Both the position numbers and the translations under genes were made by a program. The notes beneath the pieces are model-generated. The model did no database searches. It saw only the letters and a program-made list of their open reading frames with translations, and was not told where the DNA came from. A stretch of 64,000 nucleotides of DNA from Halocynthiibacter styelae (GTDB taxonomy: Bacteria > Pseudomonadota > Alphaproteobacteria > Rhodobacterales > Rhodobacteraceae): NCBI RefSeq assembly GCF_016123485.1, contig NZ_JADCKQ010000012.1:1-64000 (forward strand), read 5' to 3'. Positions 17,759 through 26,197 of this stretch are shown piece by piece. How positions within the stretch are numbered: position 1 is the first letter of the stretch; every line of letters begins with the position of its first letter.

Positions 17759-18825
17759 CCTGTGCCAGTTCCCATCAGGCTGTGTCCGCTCTGCTGCGCG
17801 ATCGTCGTTTTGGCCGCGAAGTGCCTGAAGACAAACGCAAACCGATCCCGGACCATCTTACGCCTTTCTATGATGTCGAAGCCCATTCCATGTTAGAACT
17901 GGAACGCCCCCGCCATCCCCGTCTGCGTGGCCTTGTGATGCGGGCGTTCACCTCGCGCCGGATCAAGGGGCTTGCGCCCGAAATCGAAGCCATCACCCAT
18001 GATCTGATCGACAACTTCCCATCCGGCGAATTTGATCTTCTCACTGCATTTGCCCAGAAGATCCCCGTCATCATCATCTGCCGCCTGCTGGGCGTACCGG
18101 AAACCATGTGGCGTGAACTGCTCGAATGGTCCAATGCTATGGTCATGATGTATCAGGCCGGTCGCACGCGAGACATGGAAGACAAAGCCGTACGCGCCAC
18201 AGAAGAATTTGTCGCCTTCATGCGCGAATATGTGGAAAAGCGCCGAGCAACACCAGGGGATGATCTGATCTCTGCCCTGATTTCCGCGGAAGAAGAAGGC
18301 ACAAAACTGTCCACGGATGAGCTGATCACAACCTGCATCCTGCTTCTGAACGCAGGCCACGAAGCCACGGTGCATTCCATCGGCAACGCTGTCAAAACCA
18401 TCCTTGAACACGGCGCGCAAGCCCATTGCACCACAGAGGGCATTGAAACGCTGTCTGAGGAAACCCTGCGTTTTGACCCACCCCTGCATATGTTCACCCG
18501 CTGGTGTTATGAAGAAGCTGAGATCTGCGGTCACACTTTCCAGCCTGGCGATGAAGTTGCCCTGCTGCTGGGATCTGCCAACCGGGACGGCGCCACCTGG
18601 AAAAATGGCGAAAGCTTCCAGCCTATGCGCGACGTTCAGACCAACACCAGTTTCGGCGCGGGCGCACATTTCTGCATCGGCGCCCCCCTTGCCCGGATGG
18701 AATTGCAGATCGCCCTGCCGATCCTGTTCAGCCGCTGCCCGGACCTTGCCCTGGCAACAACACCGGAATACGCCGACATCTATCATTTCCACGGCTTGAA
18801 AGCCCTGCCCGTCACTGCTACATAG
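17644..18825 (+). CDS. cytochrome P450
   Basis: A soluble bacterial-type P450 of 393 residues. Signature elements are the oxygen-activating I helix AGHEAT (Ala237 to Thr242), the K-helix ExxR as EETLR, and the heme loop FGAGAHFCIG with proximal Cys344. It hydroxylates or otherwise oxidises an unknown substrate using two electrons from a ferredoxin system; no ferredoxin gene is adjacent. CAGGAG lies before the ATG. The nearby genes (tpiA, Hsp70-like) give no clue to the substrate. Confidence 0.93.
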   Translation: MQKFTQSPTDPEFVQNPYPFYERLRAAGDFAFWDDYNLTCASSHQAVSALLRDRRFGREVPEDKRKPIPDHLTPFYDVEAHSMLELERPRHPRLRGLVMRAFTSRRIKGLAPEIEAITHDLIDNFPSGEFDLLTAFAQKIPVIIICRLLGVPETMWRELLEWSNAMVMMYQAGRTRDMEDKAVRATEEFVAFMREYVEKRRATPGDDLISALISAEEEGTKLSTDELITTCILLLNAGHEATVHSIGNAVKTILEHGAQAHCTTEGIETLSEETLRFDPPLHMFTRWCYEEAEICGHTFQPGDEVALLLGSANRDGATWKNGESFQPMRDVQTNTSFGAGAHFCIGAPLARMELQIALPILFSRCPDLALATTPEYADIYHFHGLKALPVTAT

Positions 18826-18858
18826 GCCAGCCCCGCAATCAAAAAAGGGCCGCCCGCC

Positions 18859-20094
18859 ATGACACAGACGCTTGGAATTGACTTCGGAACCTCAAACTCC
18901 GCCGCCGGGATTTCTATGAATGGTCGCCCCTTTCTGATCGATGTGGAAGCGGGTGAAAACACCCTGCCCACGGCCGTGTTTTTCGATTTTGACAGCGGCA
19001 AAACCCTGTTTGGCCGCCAGGCAGAACGCGCCCTGATCAATGGCGACGACGGACGTTATATGCGCGCATTGAAAAGCATCCTGGGCACGCCCCTGATGCA
19101 TGAAAGCCGGATGATGATGGGCGAACGCATCACATTCGTTGATATCATCGCGCGTTTTTTGAAACGCTTGAAAAAGCGCGCCGAAGACCTGTGTTATCAG
19201 GATTTTGACCACGCCTTATCCGGGCGGCCCGTGTTATTTCATTCGTCTGATCCAGAAAAAAACGCACAGGCCCTGAAAGATCTGACCCAATGCTATCTGG
19301 CCGCTGGCTTTAAGTCGGTCGACTTCATGCCCGAACCCGAAGCAGCCGCGCTGGCTGCGGGTCAAAAAGGTGATGGGCTGAAACTGATCGTCGATATCGG
19401 CGGCGGTACATCCGACTTCACCGTCTTTCAGAATACACTGCAGGGCATCGATATTCTCGCCAGCCACGGCCTGCGCCTGGGCGGCACCAATTTTGACCGC
19501 AGCATCAGCTTTGATCACGTCATGCATCTCTTTGGCAAAGACAGCGAGATCCGTAAAGATTTTGGCGCAGGCACCCATGCCGCGCCCCGCGCGATCTTTC
19601 ATGACCTTGCCACCTGGCAGATGATCCCCTTCCTCTACGCTCCTGAAGTCAAAAGAAAAGTCGCCGACCTGCAACGCAACGCCGTTGATCGCCCCGCCTA
19701 TGATCGCCTGATGAATGTGCTGGATGATCACCTGGGCCATGACATCGCATTCGCGGTGGAACGCGGCAAAATTCAGGCCAATATGGACGGTCAGGGCATG
19801 ATCAACCTGGCCACTGTTGAGCGCGACTTAAACCAGCCGCTCAGTGCTGAAATGCTGACCACATCCCTGACCCCGCATATGGGCAGCCTGACCTCGGCCG
19901 TCCAGGAAACCCTGACGCTCGCCGGTTGCACCCCGGATCAGATCGACAGCGTGATTTTTGTCGGCGGCTCCAGCCTGATCAAAGACATCAGCAGCACGGT
20001 GAAAACCACCCTGCCCCAGGCCACGCTTCACTATAATGACGCTTTCACTGCCATCATCGATGGCCTTGCCCTCGCCACTGCAAATCCCCGATAG
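18859..20094 (+). CDS. yegD: Hsp70-family protein, YegD type
   Basis: A 411-residue actin-fold ATPase with only the Hsp70 nucleotide-binding domain. Phosphate 1 motif is LGIDFGTSNSA, the connect 1/phosphate 2 region is VDIGGGTSDFTVF, and the adenosine motif is IFVGGSSLIKDI. The substrate-binding and lid domains of DnaK are missing, as is normal for YegD-like proteins. They are presumed chaperone-like but their clients are not known. The gene starts 33 bases after the P450 stop, so the two may be co-transcribed. Confidence 0.85.
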   Translation: MTQTLGIDFGTSNSAAGISMNGRPFLIDVEAGENTLPTAVFFDFDSGKTLFGRQAERALINGDDGRYMRALKSILGTPLMHESRMMMGERITFVDIIARFLKRLKKRAEDLCYQDFDHALSGRPVLFHSSDPEKNAQALKDLTQCYLAAGFKSVDFMPEPEAAALAAGQKGDGLKLIVDIGGGTSDFTVFQNTLQGIDILASHGLRLGGTNFDRSISFDHVMHLFGKDSEIRKDFGAGTHAAPRAIFHDLATWQMIPFLYAPEVKRKVADLQRNAVDRPAYDRLMNVLDDHLGHDIAFAVERGKIQANMDGQGMINLATVERDLNQPLSAEMLTTSLTPHMGSLTSAVQETLTLAGCTPDQIDSVIFVGGSSLIKDISSTVKTTLPQATLHYNDAFTAIIDGLALATANPR

Positions 20095-20107
20095 ACTTCA
20101 TCTTTCC

Positions 20108-20153
20108 ATAAATACTCCGGGGGAGTCCGCCAACGGACGGAGGCAGCGCCCCC
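20108..20153. repeat. REP-like palindromic intergenic element
   Basis: The string contains CTCCGGGGGAG, then GTCCG-CCAA-CGGAC, then GGAGGCAGCGCCCC. Clustered G/C-rich palindromes of the form AAATACTCC-GGGGGAGT followed by GGCAGCGCCCCC are common between convergent genes in Rhodobacteraceae. It lies between the convergent yegD and lrp genes and may serve as a terminator for both. Confidence 0.5.
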
Positions 20154-20624
20154 TCACCCTTCCCGCAAAGGCAGCGGACGGTTGTTGATGATCTCTTCCA
20201 TCGACAGCAGCGCCGTCACATTATAAATGTCCACATCATCAATCAGCGCCTGATAGAATTTATCATAGGCCCGGGCATTGGTCACACGCACCTTCAGAAT
20301 GTAATCAATATCCCCCGCCAGGCGATGCGCTTCCATCACTTCAGGCCGGGCATTCAGCGCATTCATAAACTGTTCTTTCCAGCTCGCCGCATGTTGTGAC
20401 GTGCGGATCAGAACAAAGAAACAGCTTTCAAAACCAAGCGCTTCCGCATCCAGAACAGCGGTCTGTCCCTGGATCATGCCGCTTTTCTTCATCTTCTGAA
20501 TACGATTCCACACAGGCGTCTTAGATGACCCCGCCTTACGTGCAATTTCATCCAGCGACTGGCCCGCGTCCTCTTGCAGGGCCATCAGGATTTTCCGGTC
20601 GATCTCATCAATACGGACTGACAT
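20154..20624 (-). CDS. Lrp/AsnC family transcriptional regulator
   Basis: A 156-residue regulator with an N-terminal winged HTH (IDEIDRKILMALQEDAGQSL, then SSKTPVWNRIQKM) and a C-terminal RAM domain (VMEAHRLAGDIDYILKVRV). It is divergent from the sulfate-assimilation operon, with 140 bp between the two start codons and a perfect inverted repeat in between. By position it is the likely regulator of the cys genes, probably responding to a sulfur amino acid or related ligand; that assignment is inference. CGGAATGTCAG-type upstream sequence gives a modest ribosome site. Confidence 0.9.
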   Translation of the reverse strand: MSVRIDEIDRKILMALQEDAGQSLDEIARKAGSSKTPVWNRIQKMKKSGMIQGQTAVLDAEALGFESCFFVLIRTSQHAASWKEQFMNALNARPEVMEAHRLAGDIDYILKVRVTNARAYDKFYQALIDDVDIYNVTALLSMEEIINNRPLPLREG

Positions 20625-20696
20625 TCCGCTTCTCCTTAAAAACCGGAAATATTCGCCTGCTGGGCGTAAAAGCCGGAATGATTGTTCTTATCTACG

Positions 20697-20719
20697 CCCG
20701 ATACTAGCGCAATATCGGG
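20697..20719. promoter_or_regulatory. inverted repeat operator candidate between lrp and cysG
   Basis: CCCGATA-CTAGCGCAA-TATCGGG is a perfect 7-bp dyad in the divergent control region, followed by TATCCTATATAT, which could hold a cysG -10. Size and placement suit an Lrp-type dimer regulating both directions. Confidence 0.5.
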
Positions 20720-20764
20720 AAAATATCCTATATATCACCCAGTAACAAGCAGGATTGCGGAACA

Positions 20765-21763
20765 ATGGACCATTTCCCGATTTACATGAAGACCGATGGG
20801 GCACGTATTGCGCTGTCCGGCGGCGGCGATGCGGCCATTGCGAAACTGCGTCTGCTGGTTAAAACACAGGCGCAACTGGATGTGTTCGCAACTGAACCGT
20901 CCAACGCCATCCGCGATCTTGCGCAAAGTGGAAAAATTTCCCTGCATCTGCGCGATCTGCGTTTCACTGACATTGCTGGCGCCGCCCTGGTTTATGCTGC
21001 TGACGAAGATAACGTGCGCGATCAGGACATCCGCGCCATGGCGCAGGCGCAAAGCGTTCCGGTCAATATCGTCGACAACCTGCAGGACAGCGACTTCATC
21101 ACACCGGCGATTGTCGATCGTGATCCCGTGACCATCGCCATTGGCACCGAAGGTGCGGCACCCGTTCTGGCGCGTGCGATCAAAGCCAGCCTTGAAGAAG
21201 AACTCCCTCCGGTTCTGGGCAAGTTGGCTGAAATCGGGAAATCCTTCCGCTCCCGCGCCTTTGCCCTGCCCGCTGGCCGTGCCCGCCGTGATTTCTGGGC
21301 TGACTACTATAATCACGCTGGCCCACAGGCCTATGCAAACGGTGGTGACGCCGGCGTGCGTGACGCCCTTGATACGCTCCTGATCCAACACCTGAACGAA
21401 GAAGACGCGGCAGGCCGCATTGATCTGATCGGCACCGGCGCGGGCGAAGCTGACATGCTGTCGATCCGTGCCCGCCGTGCCATTGACCGCGCTGACATTG
21501 TTATCGCCGATCACGATGTATCTGGCGAGATCCTGGAACTTGCCCGCCGCGAAGCTGAATTTCTTCCGGCCTCCACCCCGGCCACCGACATCCTGGATGC
21601 CGTGCGCGAAGGTGCCTCTATTGTGCGCCTGAAGCCCGGCACCGGCACACCGGACGCCCTGATTTCCGAAGCCCTGGCAGCAGGCGTTGATTGCGCCATC
21701 TTGCCAGGCCTTCCCTTCACACAACAACCGACACCCCAGCTACAGCAAGGACAACGCTCATGA
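20765..21763 (+). CDS. cysG: siroheme synthase-like protein with truncated SUMT domain
   Basis: Residues 1-200 are a CysG-N/SirC-type domain: precorrin-2 dehydrogenase and sirohydrochlorin ferrochelatase, with the dinucleotide loop ALSGGGDAAIAKLR. It is followed by a linker and about 115 residues resembling only the first half of a uroporphyrinogen-III methyltransferase (LIGTGAGEADMLSIRA, VIADHDVS, then RLKPGTGTPDALISEALAAG). A full SUMT is about 250 residues, so the methyltransferase is unlikely to be active here and must be supplied elsewhere. Siroheme is the cofactor of the sulfite reductase two genes downstream. The product heads the cys operon and overlaps DUF2849 by an ATGA junction. 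Confidence 0.85.
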   Translation: MDHFPIYMKTDGARIALSGGGDAAIAKLRLLVKTQAQLDVFATEPSNAIRDLAQSGKISLHLRDLRFTDIAGAALVYAADEDNVRDQDIRAMAQAQSVPVNIVDNLQDSDFITPAIVDRDPVTIAIGTEGAAPVLARAIKASLEEELPPVLGKLAEIGKSFRSRAFALPAGRARRDFWADYYNHAGPQAYANGGDAGVRDALDTLLIQHLNEEDAAGRIDLIGTGAGEADMLSIRARRAIDRADIVIADHDVSGEILELARREAEFLPASTPATDILDAVREGASIVRLKPGTGTPDALISEALAAGVDCAILPGLPFTQQPTPQLQQGQRS

Positions 21764-22077
21764 GCCGTCGCCCCTTCACACCAAAAGTCATCACCGCAAA
21801 CCACCTGATCTCAGGTGACGTGATCTACTGGTCTGCGGACAGCTGTTGGGTTTCCGCCCATGCGGATGCCGCCCTGTTCACCGAACAAGACGCAGCCGAC
21901 GCGCAGTTCGCCATTGCCAACGCCCAGCAGCAGATCGCTGTTGGTGTGATGCTGGCAGATGCTGTTATGGGCGACAATGGCCCAGAACCTGTACATTTCC
22001 GTGAGGAATTCCGCGCTACAGGCCCATCCAACTATTTCCACGGCAAGCAAGCTGAAATCGCAAGCGCAGGAGCCTGA
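21760..22077 (+). CDS. DUF2849 protein of the sulfate-assimilation operon
   Basis: A 105-residue protein (VITANHLISGDVIYWSA.. DAQFAIANAQQQIAVGVMLAD..PEPVHFREEFRATGPSNY) that matches the DUF2849 family. This family is found almost only between cysG and cysI in alphaproteobacteria. Its role is unknown; an accessory function in siroheme insertion or sulfite reductase assembly is a guess from position. The ATG overlaps the cysG stop and has AAGGA upstream; an earlier in-frame ATG at 21691 lies inside cysG. Confidence 0.88.
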   Translation: MSRRPFTPKVITANHLISGDVIYWSADSCWVSAHADAALFTEQDAADAQFAIANAQQQIAVGVMLADAVMGDNGPEPVHFREEFRATGPSNYFHGKQAEIASAGA

Positions 22078-22079
22078 AC

Positions 22080-23747
22080 ATGTACCACTATAACGACTTC
22101 GACCGCGCCTTCCTGAACGAGCGCAACGCACAATTCCGCGCCCAGGTTGAACGCCGCGTGGCGGGCAACCTGACCGAAGATGAATTCAAGCCTCTGCGCC
22201 TGATGAACGGTCTGTACCTGCAATTGCACGCCTATATGCTGCGGGTTGCGATCCCTTACGGCACCTTGTCTGGTGCGCAAATGCGTCGCCTTGGTGACGT
22301 GGCTGCGAAATATGACAAAGGCTACGGTCACTTCACCACCCGTCAGAACATCCAGTACAACTGGCCGACACTCTCTGATGTGCCTGATATCCTGGACAGC
22401 CTGGGCGAAGTTGGCCTGCACGCGATCCAGACCTCTGGCAACACCATCCGCAACGTGACCGCCGACCATTTCGCCGGTGCCGCCAAGGATGAAATCGAAG
22501 ATCCACGTCCCGTGGCTGAACTGCTGCGCCAATGGTCCACCGATCACCCGGAATTCCAGTTCCTGCCGCGTAAATTCAAGATCGCGATCACAGGCTCCCC
22601 AAATGACCGCGCCGTGACCAAGGCGCACGACATCGGGCTGCGCATGGTGCGCAATGAGGCGGGTGAACCCGGCTTTGAAGTGATTGTTGGCGGTGGCCTT
22701 GGCCGTACACCAATGGTGGGCAAAGTGCTGCGCGCCTTCCTGCCAAAGGCCGATCTTCTGCCATACTGTGAAGCCGTGGTGTCCGTCTGGAACACCCTTG
22801 GCCGTCGCGACAACAAATACAAAGCCCGCATCAAGATCACCGTGCATGAAAACGGCATCGAGAAAATCAGCGAGCTGGTGGAAGAACGTTTCAACACCCT
22901 GCGTCCGCAGTTCTCTGGTGTGGATCAGGAACTTCTGGCTGATATCGAAGCCCACTTCCAGCCCCCCGTCTGGGAAGCATCCGATACCGGCGTGTTTGAT
23001 GCGGCTTACGCAACTGATCCTGTCTTCCGCTCCTGGGTGGATACAAACATCACCGATCACAAACGCGACGACCACGCGATTGTTTCGGTGTCTCTCAAAG
23101 CCCACGGTGACACGCCAGGGGATGCAACCACAGAACAGATGCATCTGCTGGCCGATATCGCCCGTGACCATGCCTATGATGAACTTCGTATCAGCCATGA
23201 ACAGAACGTCATCCTGCCACATGTGAAGAAATCCGACCTTCCGGCAATCTTCGAACAGCTGAAAACCGCAGGTCTGGGCACGGCCAATATTGGCCTGGCC
23301 TCGGATATCATCGCCTGCCCTGGCATGGATTACTGCGCCCTTGCAACAGCGCGTTCCATCCCTGTGGCACAGCAGATCGCCAACCGCGTACAGGAACTGG
23401 GCGTGGAACATGACATCGGTGCGCTGAAGATCAAAATCTCTGGCTGCATCAACGCCTGTGGTCATCACCACGTAGGCCACATCGGAATCCTCGGTTTGGA
23501 TCGTGCAGGTGTTGAGAACTACCAGATCACCCTTGGTGGTGACGGCACAGAAACCGCCGCAGTCGGCGAACGTGCAGGTCCTGGCTTTGCCTATGACGCC
23601 ATCGTTCCGGCGATTGAACGTCTGGTTCTGGGTTATCTCGACCTGCGGACTGACCCGTCCGAGACCTTCCTCGCGACCTATCGTCGCCTGGGTGCAGCAC
23701 CGTTCAAAGCTCTGCTTTATCCGGAGGATGCGAAACATGCCGCTTGA
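22080..23747 (+). CDS. cysI: siroheme nitrite/sulfite reductase
   Basis: A 555-residue hemoprotein with two ferredoxin-like half domains and the coupled siroheme-[4Fe-4S] site: Cys413 and Cys419 in CPGMDYC, and Cys456 and Cys460 in CINACG. The family takes six electrons to reduce sulfite to sulfide or nitrite to ammonia. The surrounding cysH and DUF934 genes make sulfite the likely substrate. The start lies two bases after the DUF2849 stop, and the 3' end overlaps cysH by 11 bases. Length and motif order fit the ferredoxin-dependent form better than E. coli CysI, in keeping with the ferredoxin-NADP reductase gene downstream. Confidence 0.95.
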   Translation: MYHYNDFDRAFLNERNAQFRAQVERRVAGNLTEDEFKPLRLMNGLYLQLHAYMLRVAIPYGTLSGAQMRRLGDVAAKYDKGYGHFTTRQNIQYNWPTLSDVPDILDSLGEVGLHAIQTSGNTIRNVTADHFAGAAKDEIEDPRPVAELLRQWSTDHPEFQFLPRKFKIAITGSPNDRAVTKAHDIGLRMVRNEAGEPGFEVIVGGGLGRTPMVGKVLRAFLPKADLLPYCEAVVSVWNTLGRRDNKYKARIKITVHENGIEKISELVEERFNTLRPQFSGVDQELLADIEAHFQPPVWEASDTGVFDAAYATDPVFRSWVDTNITDHKRDDHAIVSVSLKAHGDTPGDATTEQMHLLADIARDHAYDELRISHEQNVILPHVKKSDLPAIFEQLKTAGLGTANIGLASDIIACPGMDYCALATARSIPVAQQIANRVQELGVEHDIGALKIKISGCINACGHHHVGHIGILGLDRAGVENYQITLGGDGTETAAVGERAGPGFAYDAIVPAIERLVLGYLDLRTDPSETFLATYRRLGAAPFKALLYPEDAKHAA

Positions 23748-24495
23748 AGCCCCCCTTCCCGCACCAGCGGACCGGGCGAAGGAGCTGAACGCGCGCTATC
23801 GTCATCACGGCGCGCGTGACATCCTGGCCCAGGCCCTGTCTGACCCGCTGACCGGTCGCATCGCTATGGTGTCGTCCTTCGGGGCGGAATCCGTTGTGCT
23901 GCTGCATCTGCTGTCCACCCTGGACCGCACGGTTCCGGTGCTGTTTCTGAACACCGAAATGCTGTTTGAGGAAACCATTCAGTATCAAAGGGATATCAGC
24001 AAACAGCTTGGCCTGACCGATGTGCGCGTGATCTCACCGGATCGCAACGAAATGTTCCTTGAGGACAATGACGCACTGCTCTGGCAGAAATCAACCGATG
24101 CCTGCTGTGCGCTGCGCAAAACCCGTCCGCTTGAAAAGGCACTGTCTGGTTTTGATGCCTGGATCACCGGGCGCAAACGCTATCAGTCCGGGACACGCGC
24201 CCAGATGGGTCTCTTCGAAGCTGACGGCGAAAACCGCATCAAGGTCAACCCGATGGCCCATTTCACGCCGGACACCATCCGCGAGTATATGGAAAACAAC
24301 AATCTGCCGCGTCACCCGCTGGTGAAAAAAGGCTTTGCGTCCCTGGGCTGTGCCCCATGTACATCTCGCGTACGCGACGGCGAAGACCCACGCGCGGGCC
24401 GCTGGCGCGGACAGGACAAAACAGAGTGTGGCATACACTTTGAAAACGGAAAAATGGTGCGTACACCCGTGCGCCCGTCAGGAGAAGTATTCTGA
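23737..24495 (+). CDS. cysH: APS-type phosphoadenylyl/adenylyl-sulfate reductase
   Basis: A 252-residue enzyme reducing activated sulfate to sulfite. Besides the catalytic Cys231 (ECGIH) it has the pair Cys123-Cys124 (DACCALRK) and the pair Cys205/Cys208 (GCAPC). These four cysteines bind a [4Fe-4S] cluster and mark the enzyme as using APS rather than PAPS. SSFGAESVVLLHL is the PP-loop-like nucleotide motif. GGAGG lies ten bases before the ATG, inside cysI. Its stop overlaps the start of the DUF934 gene in a TGATG junction. Confidence 0.95.
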   Translation: MPLEAPLPAPADRAKELNARYRHHGARDILAQALSDPLTGRIAMVSSFGAESVVLLHLLSTLDRTVPVLFLNTEMLFEETIQYQRDISKQLGLTDVRVISPDRNEMFLEDNDALLWQKSTDACCALRKTRPLEKALSGFDAWITGRKRYQSGTRAQMGLFEADGENRIKVNPMAHFTPDTIREYMENNNLPRHPLVKKGFASLGCAPCTSRVRDGEDPRAGRWRGQDKTECGIHFENGKMVRTPVRPSGEVF

Positions 24496-24911
24496 TGTCA
24501 GTTATCATCACAGATGAGGGCTTCGGCTCTGAACACTGGGAACATGGTTTTTTCACGCTGGACGAACTTCCGGCAAACCATCCCCCGGCCCTGGCGGTCG
24601 ATCTGCCTTCAGATGTTGCGGTGGAAGACCTGCCGCAGCTTCTGAACAACGTCGATCTTGTGCGCATTGACTTCCCGTCTTTCGCAGACGGCCGCGGCTT
24701 TACCCTGGCCCGTCGCCTGCGGGATCTGGGCTTTGTCGGTCGTCTGCGGGCGCGTGGTCATGTGATCTCCGATCAATATGCCATGGCGCGTCGTTCCGGC
24801 TTTGATGAGGTCGAGATTGATGATAGCCTGGCCGCCCGTCAGCCCGAAGGTGAATGGCTTGCCCGCGCCAACTGGCAGGACCACAGCTATCAGGCGCGCA
24901 TGCGCGGCTGA
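24495..24911 (+). CDS. DUF934 protein of the sulfate-assimilation operon
   Basis: A 138-residue protein with VRIDFPSFADGRGFTLARRLRDLGFVGRLRARGHVISDQYAMARRSGFDEVEI visible as its core pattern (F.DGR.F..A..LR and G.VI.DQ), typical of DUF934, which always accompanies cysH-cysI in proteobacteria. Its function is undefined; it is presumed to help sulfite reduction. The start overlaps the cysH stop by one base, so translation is coupled. Confidence 0.9.
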   Translation: MSVIITDEGFGSEHWEHGFFTLDELPANHPPALAVDLPSDVAVEDLPQLLNNVDLVRIDFPSFADGRGFTLARRLRDLGFVGRLRARGHVISDQYAMARRSGFDEVEIDDSLAARQPEGEWLARANWQDHSYQARMRG

Positions 24912-25008
24912 ACGCCAATTTTCGTTAGCACACATACAAACTGGACCTGAGAGCCAATTTGTCCTATTGAGTGATGAAAGGGCGTGGGGTATTCCCCGCG
25001 CGGACCCT

Positions 25009-25872
25009 ATGAATGAGCATGTAAAAGTGACCGATACAACCGCAGACGCCCCCGCAGTCAAAGCTGTCCCCGCCCTTCCGGACGCGCAAACCGTAACCGA
25101 AGTTCAGCATTACACAGATCGCCTGTTCCGTTTCCGCTGCACCCGCCCGGCAAGCCTGCGCTTCCGTTCCGGCGAATTCGTGATGATCGGCCTGATGGGC
25201 GATCCACATCCGGAAACCGGCAAGCAGAAACCCCTGCTGCGCGCCTATTCCATTGCATCCCCAAGCTGGGATGAGGAAATGGAATTCTATTCCATCAAAG
25301 TCGAAGACGGTCCGCTGACATCCAAGCTGCAGCACATCAAGGTCGGCGACGAAGTGATCCTGCGTCCGAAACCCGTTGGCACCCTTGTGCATGACGCACT
25401 GATCCCGGGCAAACGCATCTGGTTCTTTGCCACCGGCACAGGTTTCGCACCATTTGCATCCCTCCTGCGCGAACCACAGACCTATGAAGATTACGACGAA
25501 ATCATCATCACCCACACCTGTCGTGAAGTCGGCGAGCTGACCTATGGTCGGGAACTGATCGAAGGCCTGAAAGATGATGAGCTTCTGAATGAAGTGATCG
25601 GCGAAGGTTTCTGGAAGAAGATCAAATACTACCCGACCACCACCCGCGAAGAGAGCCCCAAGATGGGCCGCATCACCGATCTGATGCGCTCTGGCGAGGC
25701 TTTCTCTGATCTTGGTGTCGAACCTCTCTGTGCAGAGCATGACCGCGCCATGATCTGCGGCAACATGGCCTTTAACCTTGAGCTGAAAGAAATGTTTGAG
25801 GAATACGGCCTGGAAGAAGGCGCGAATTCCAAACCTGCGCAATACGTGGTGGAAAAAGCCTTCCTCGATTAA
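25009..25872 (+). CDS. fpr: ferredoxin-NADP reductase
   Basis: A 287-residue flavoenzyme with FAD-binding RAYSIASPSWDEEMEFYSIKV split as the RxYS FAD motif near residue 79, TGTGFAPFASLLRE as the NADP pyrophosphate loop, ICGNM as the nicotinamide-side motif, and the C-terminal VEKAFLD. It moves electrons between NADPH and ferredoxin or flavodoxin. Position after DUF934 suggests it supports sulfite reduction. A 97-bp gap means it may have its own promoter as well. The first 25 residues are a variable extension, and the ribosome site is weak. Confidence 0.93.
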   Translation: MNEHVKVTDTTADAPAVKAVPALPDAQTVTEVQHYTDRLFRFRCTRPASLRFRSGEFVMIGLMGDPHPETGKQKPLLRAYSIASPSWDEEMEFYSIKVEDGPLTSKLQHIKVGDEVILRPKPVGTLVHDALIPGKRIWFFATGTGFAPFASLLREPQTYEDYDEIIITHTCREVGELTYGRELIEGLKDDELLNEVIGEGFWKKIKYYPTTTREESPKMGRITDLMRSGEAFSDLGVEPLCAEHDRAMICGNMAFNLELKEMFEEYGLEEGANSKPAQYVVEKAFLD

Positions 25873-25904
25873 GTTTCAGCATCGCTACTGTACACTATGC
25901 TGAC

Positions 25905-25934
25905 GCCCCGCCTGGACTTTCCGGCGGGGCTTTT
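25905..25934 (+). terminator. intrinsic terminator of the cys/fpr unit
   Basis: GCCCCGCC-TGGACTTTCC-GGCGGGGC followed by TTTTCTTTTG, 33 bases after the fpr stop. Confidence 0.92.
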
Positions 25935-25982
25935 CTTTTGTGGGTTCTATGAACTGCCCCTTAATTCCCCGTTCCCCGCATA

Positions 25983-26072
25983 TGCATAAGATGTGCATAG
26001 AAAATGCATATGTTGTGCATGCCATATTCACGCGAATTCCCTTGTTTCAAACGCTCACAGCCCTGTGTGCAT
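25983..26072 (+). promoter_or_regulatory. phased TGCAT array, copy 2
   Basis: TGCAT occurs at 25983, 25994, 26005 and 26016, exactly 11 bp apart, and again at 26068, 52 bp after the fourth. The layout is the same as copy 1, although the bases between sites have changed. The distance from the array to the ATG is 215 bp here and 226 bp in copy 1, a difference of 11 bp, one repeat unit. Confidence 0.75.
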
Positions 26073-26083
26073 GCGTGAACAGA

Positions 26084-26197
26084 CCTCACGGTTCTGTGTC
26101 TTGAAGGTGAGCTGAAGCACCCCCAAATCAATCACATCGGAAGCACAAAGACTTCCTCCAAAATTCGAAACACCCAGACCCTTGAAAGGTTAACGCT
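26084..26197 (+). promoter_or_regulatory. highly conserved 5' leader, copy 2
   Basis: Matches 16151-16264 with a single substitution and no gap. Sequence immediately upstream (between the fifth TGCAT and the leader) is where an 11-bp length difference and many changes are found, so the conserved block begins abruptly. Confidence 0.6.

Noticed and set aside
20108-20153. Possible attachment site or inverted-repeat transposon end
   Set aside because: The palindromes resemble the intergenic REP-like elements of Rhodobacteraceae, with no transposase or integrase nearby.
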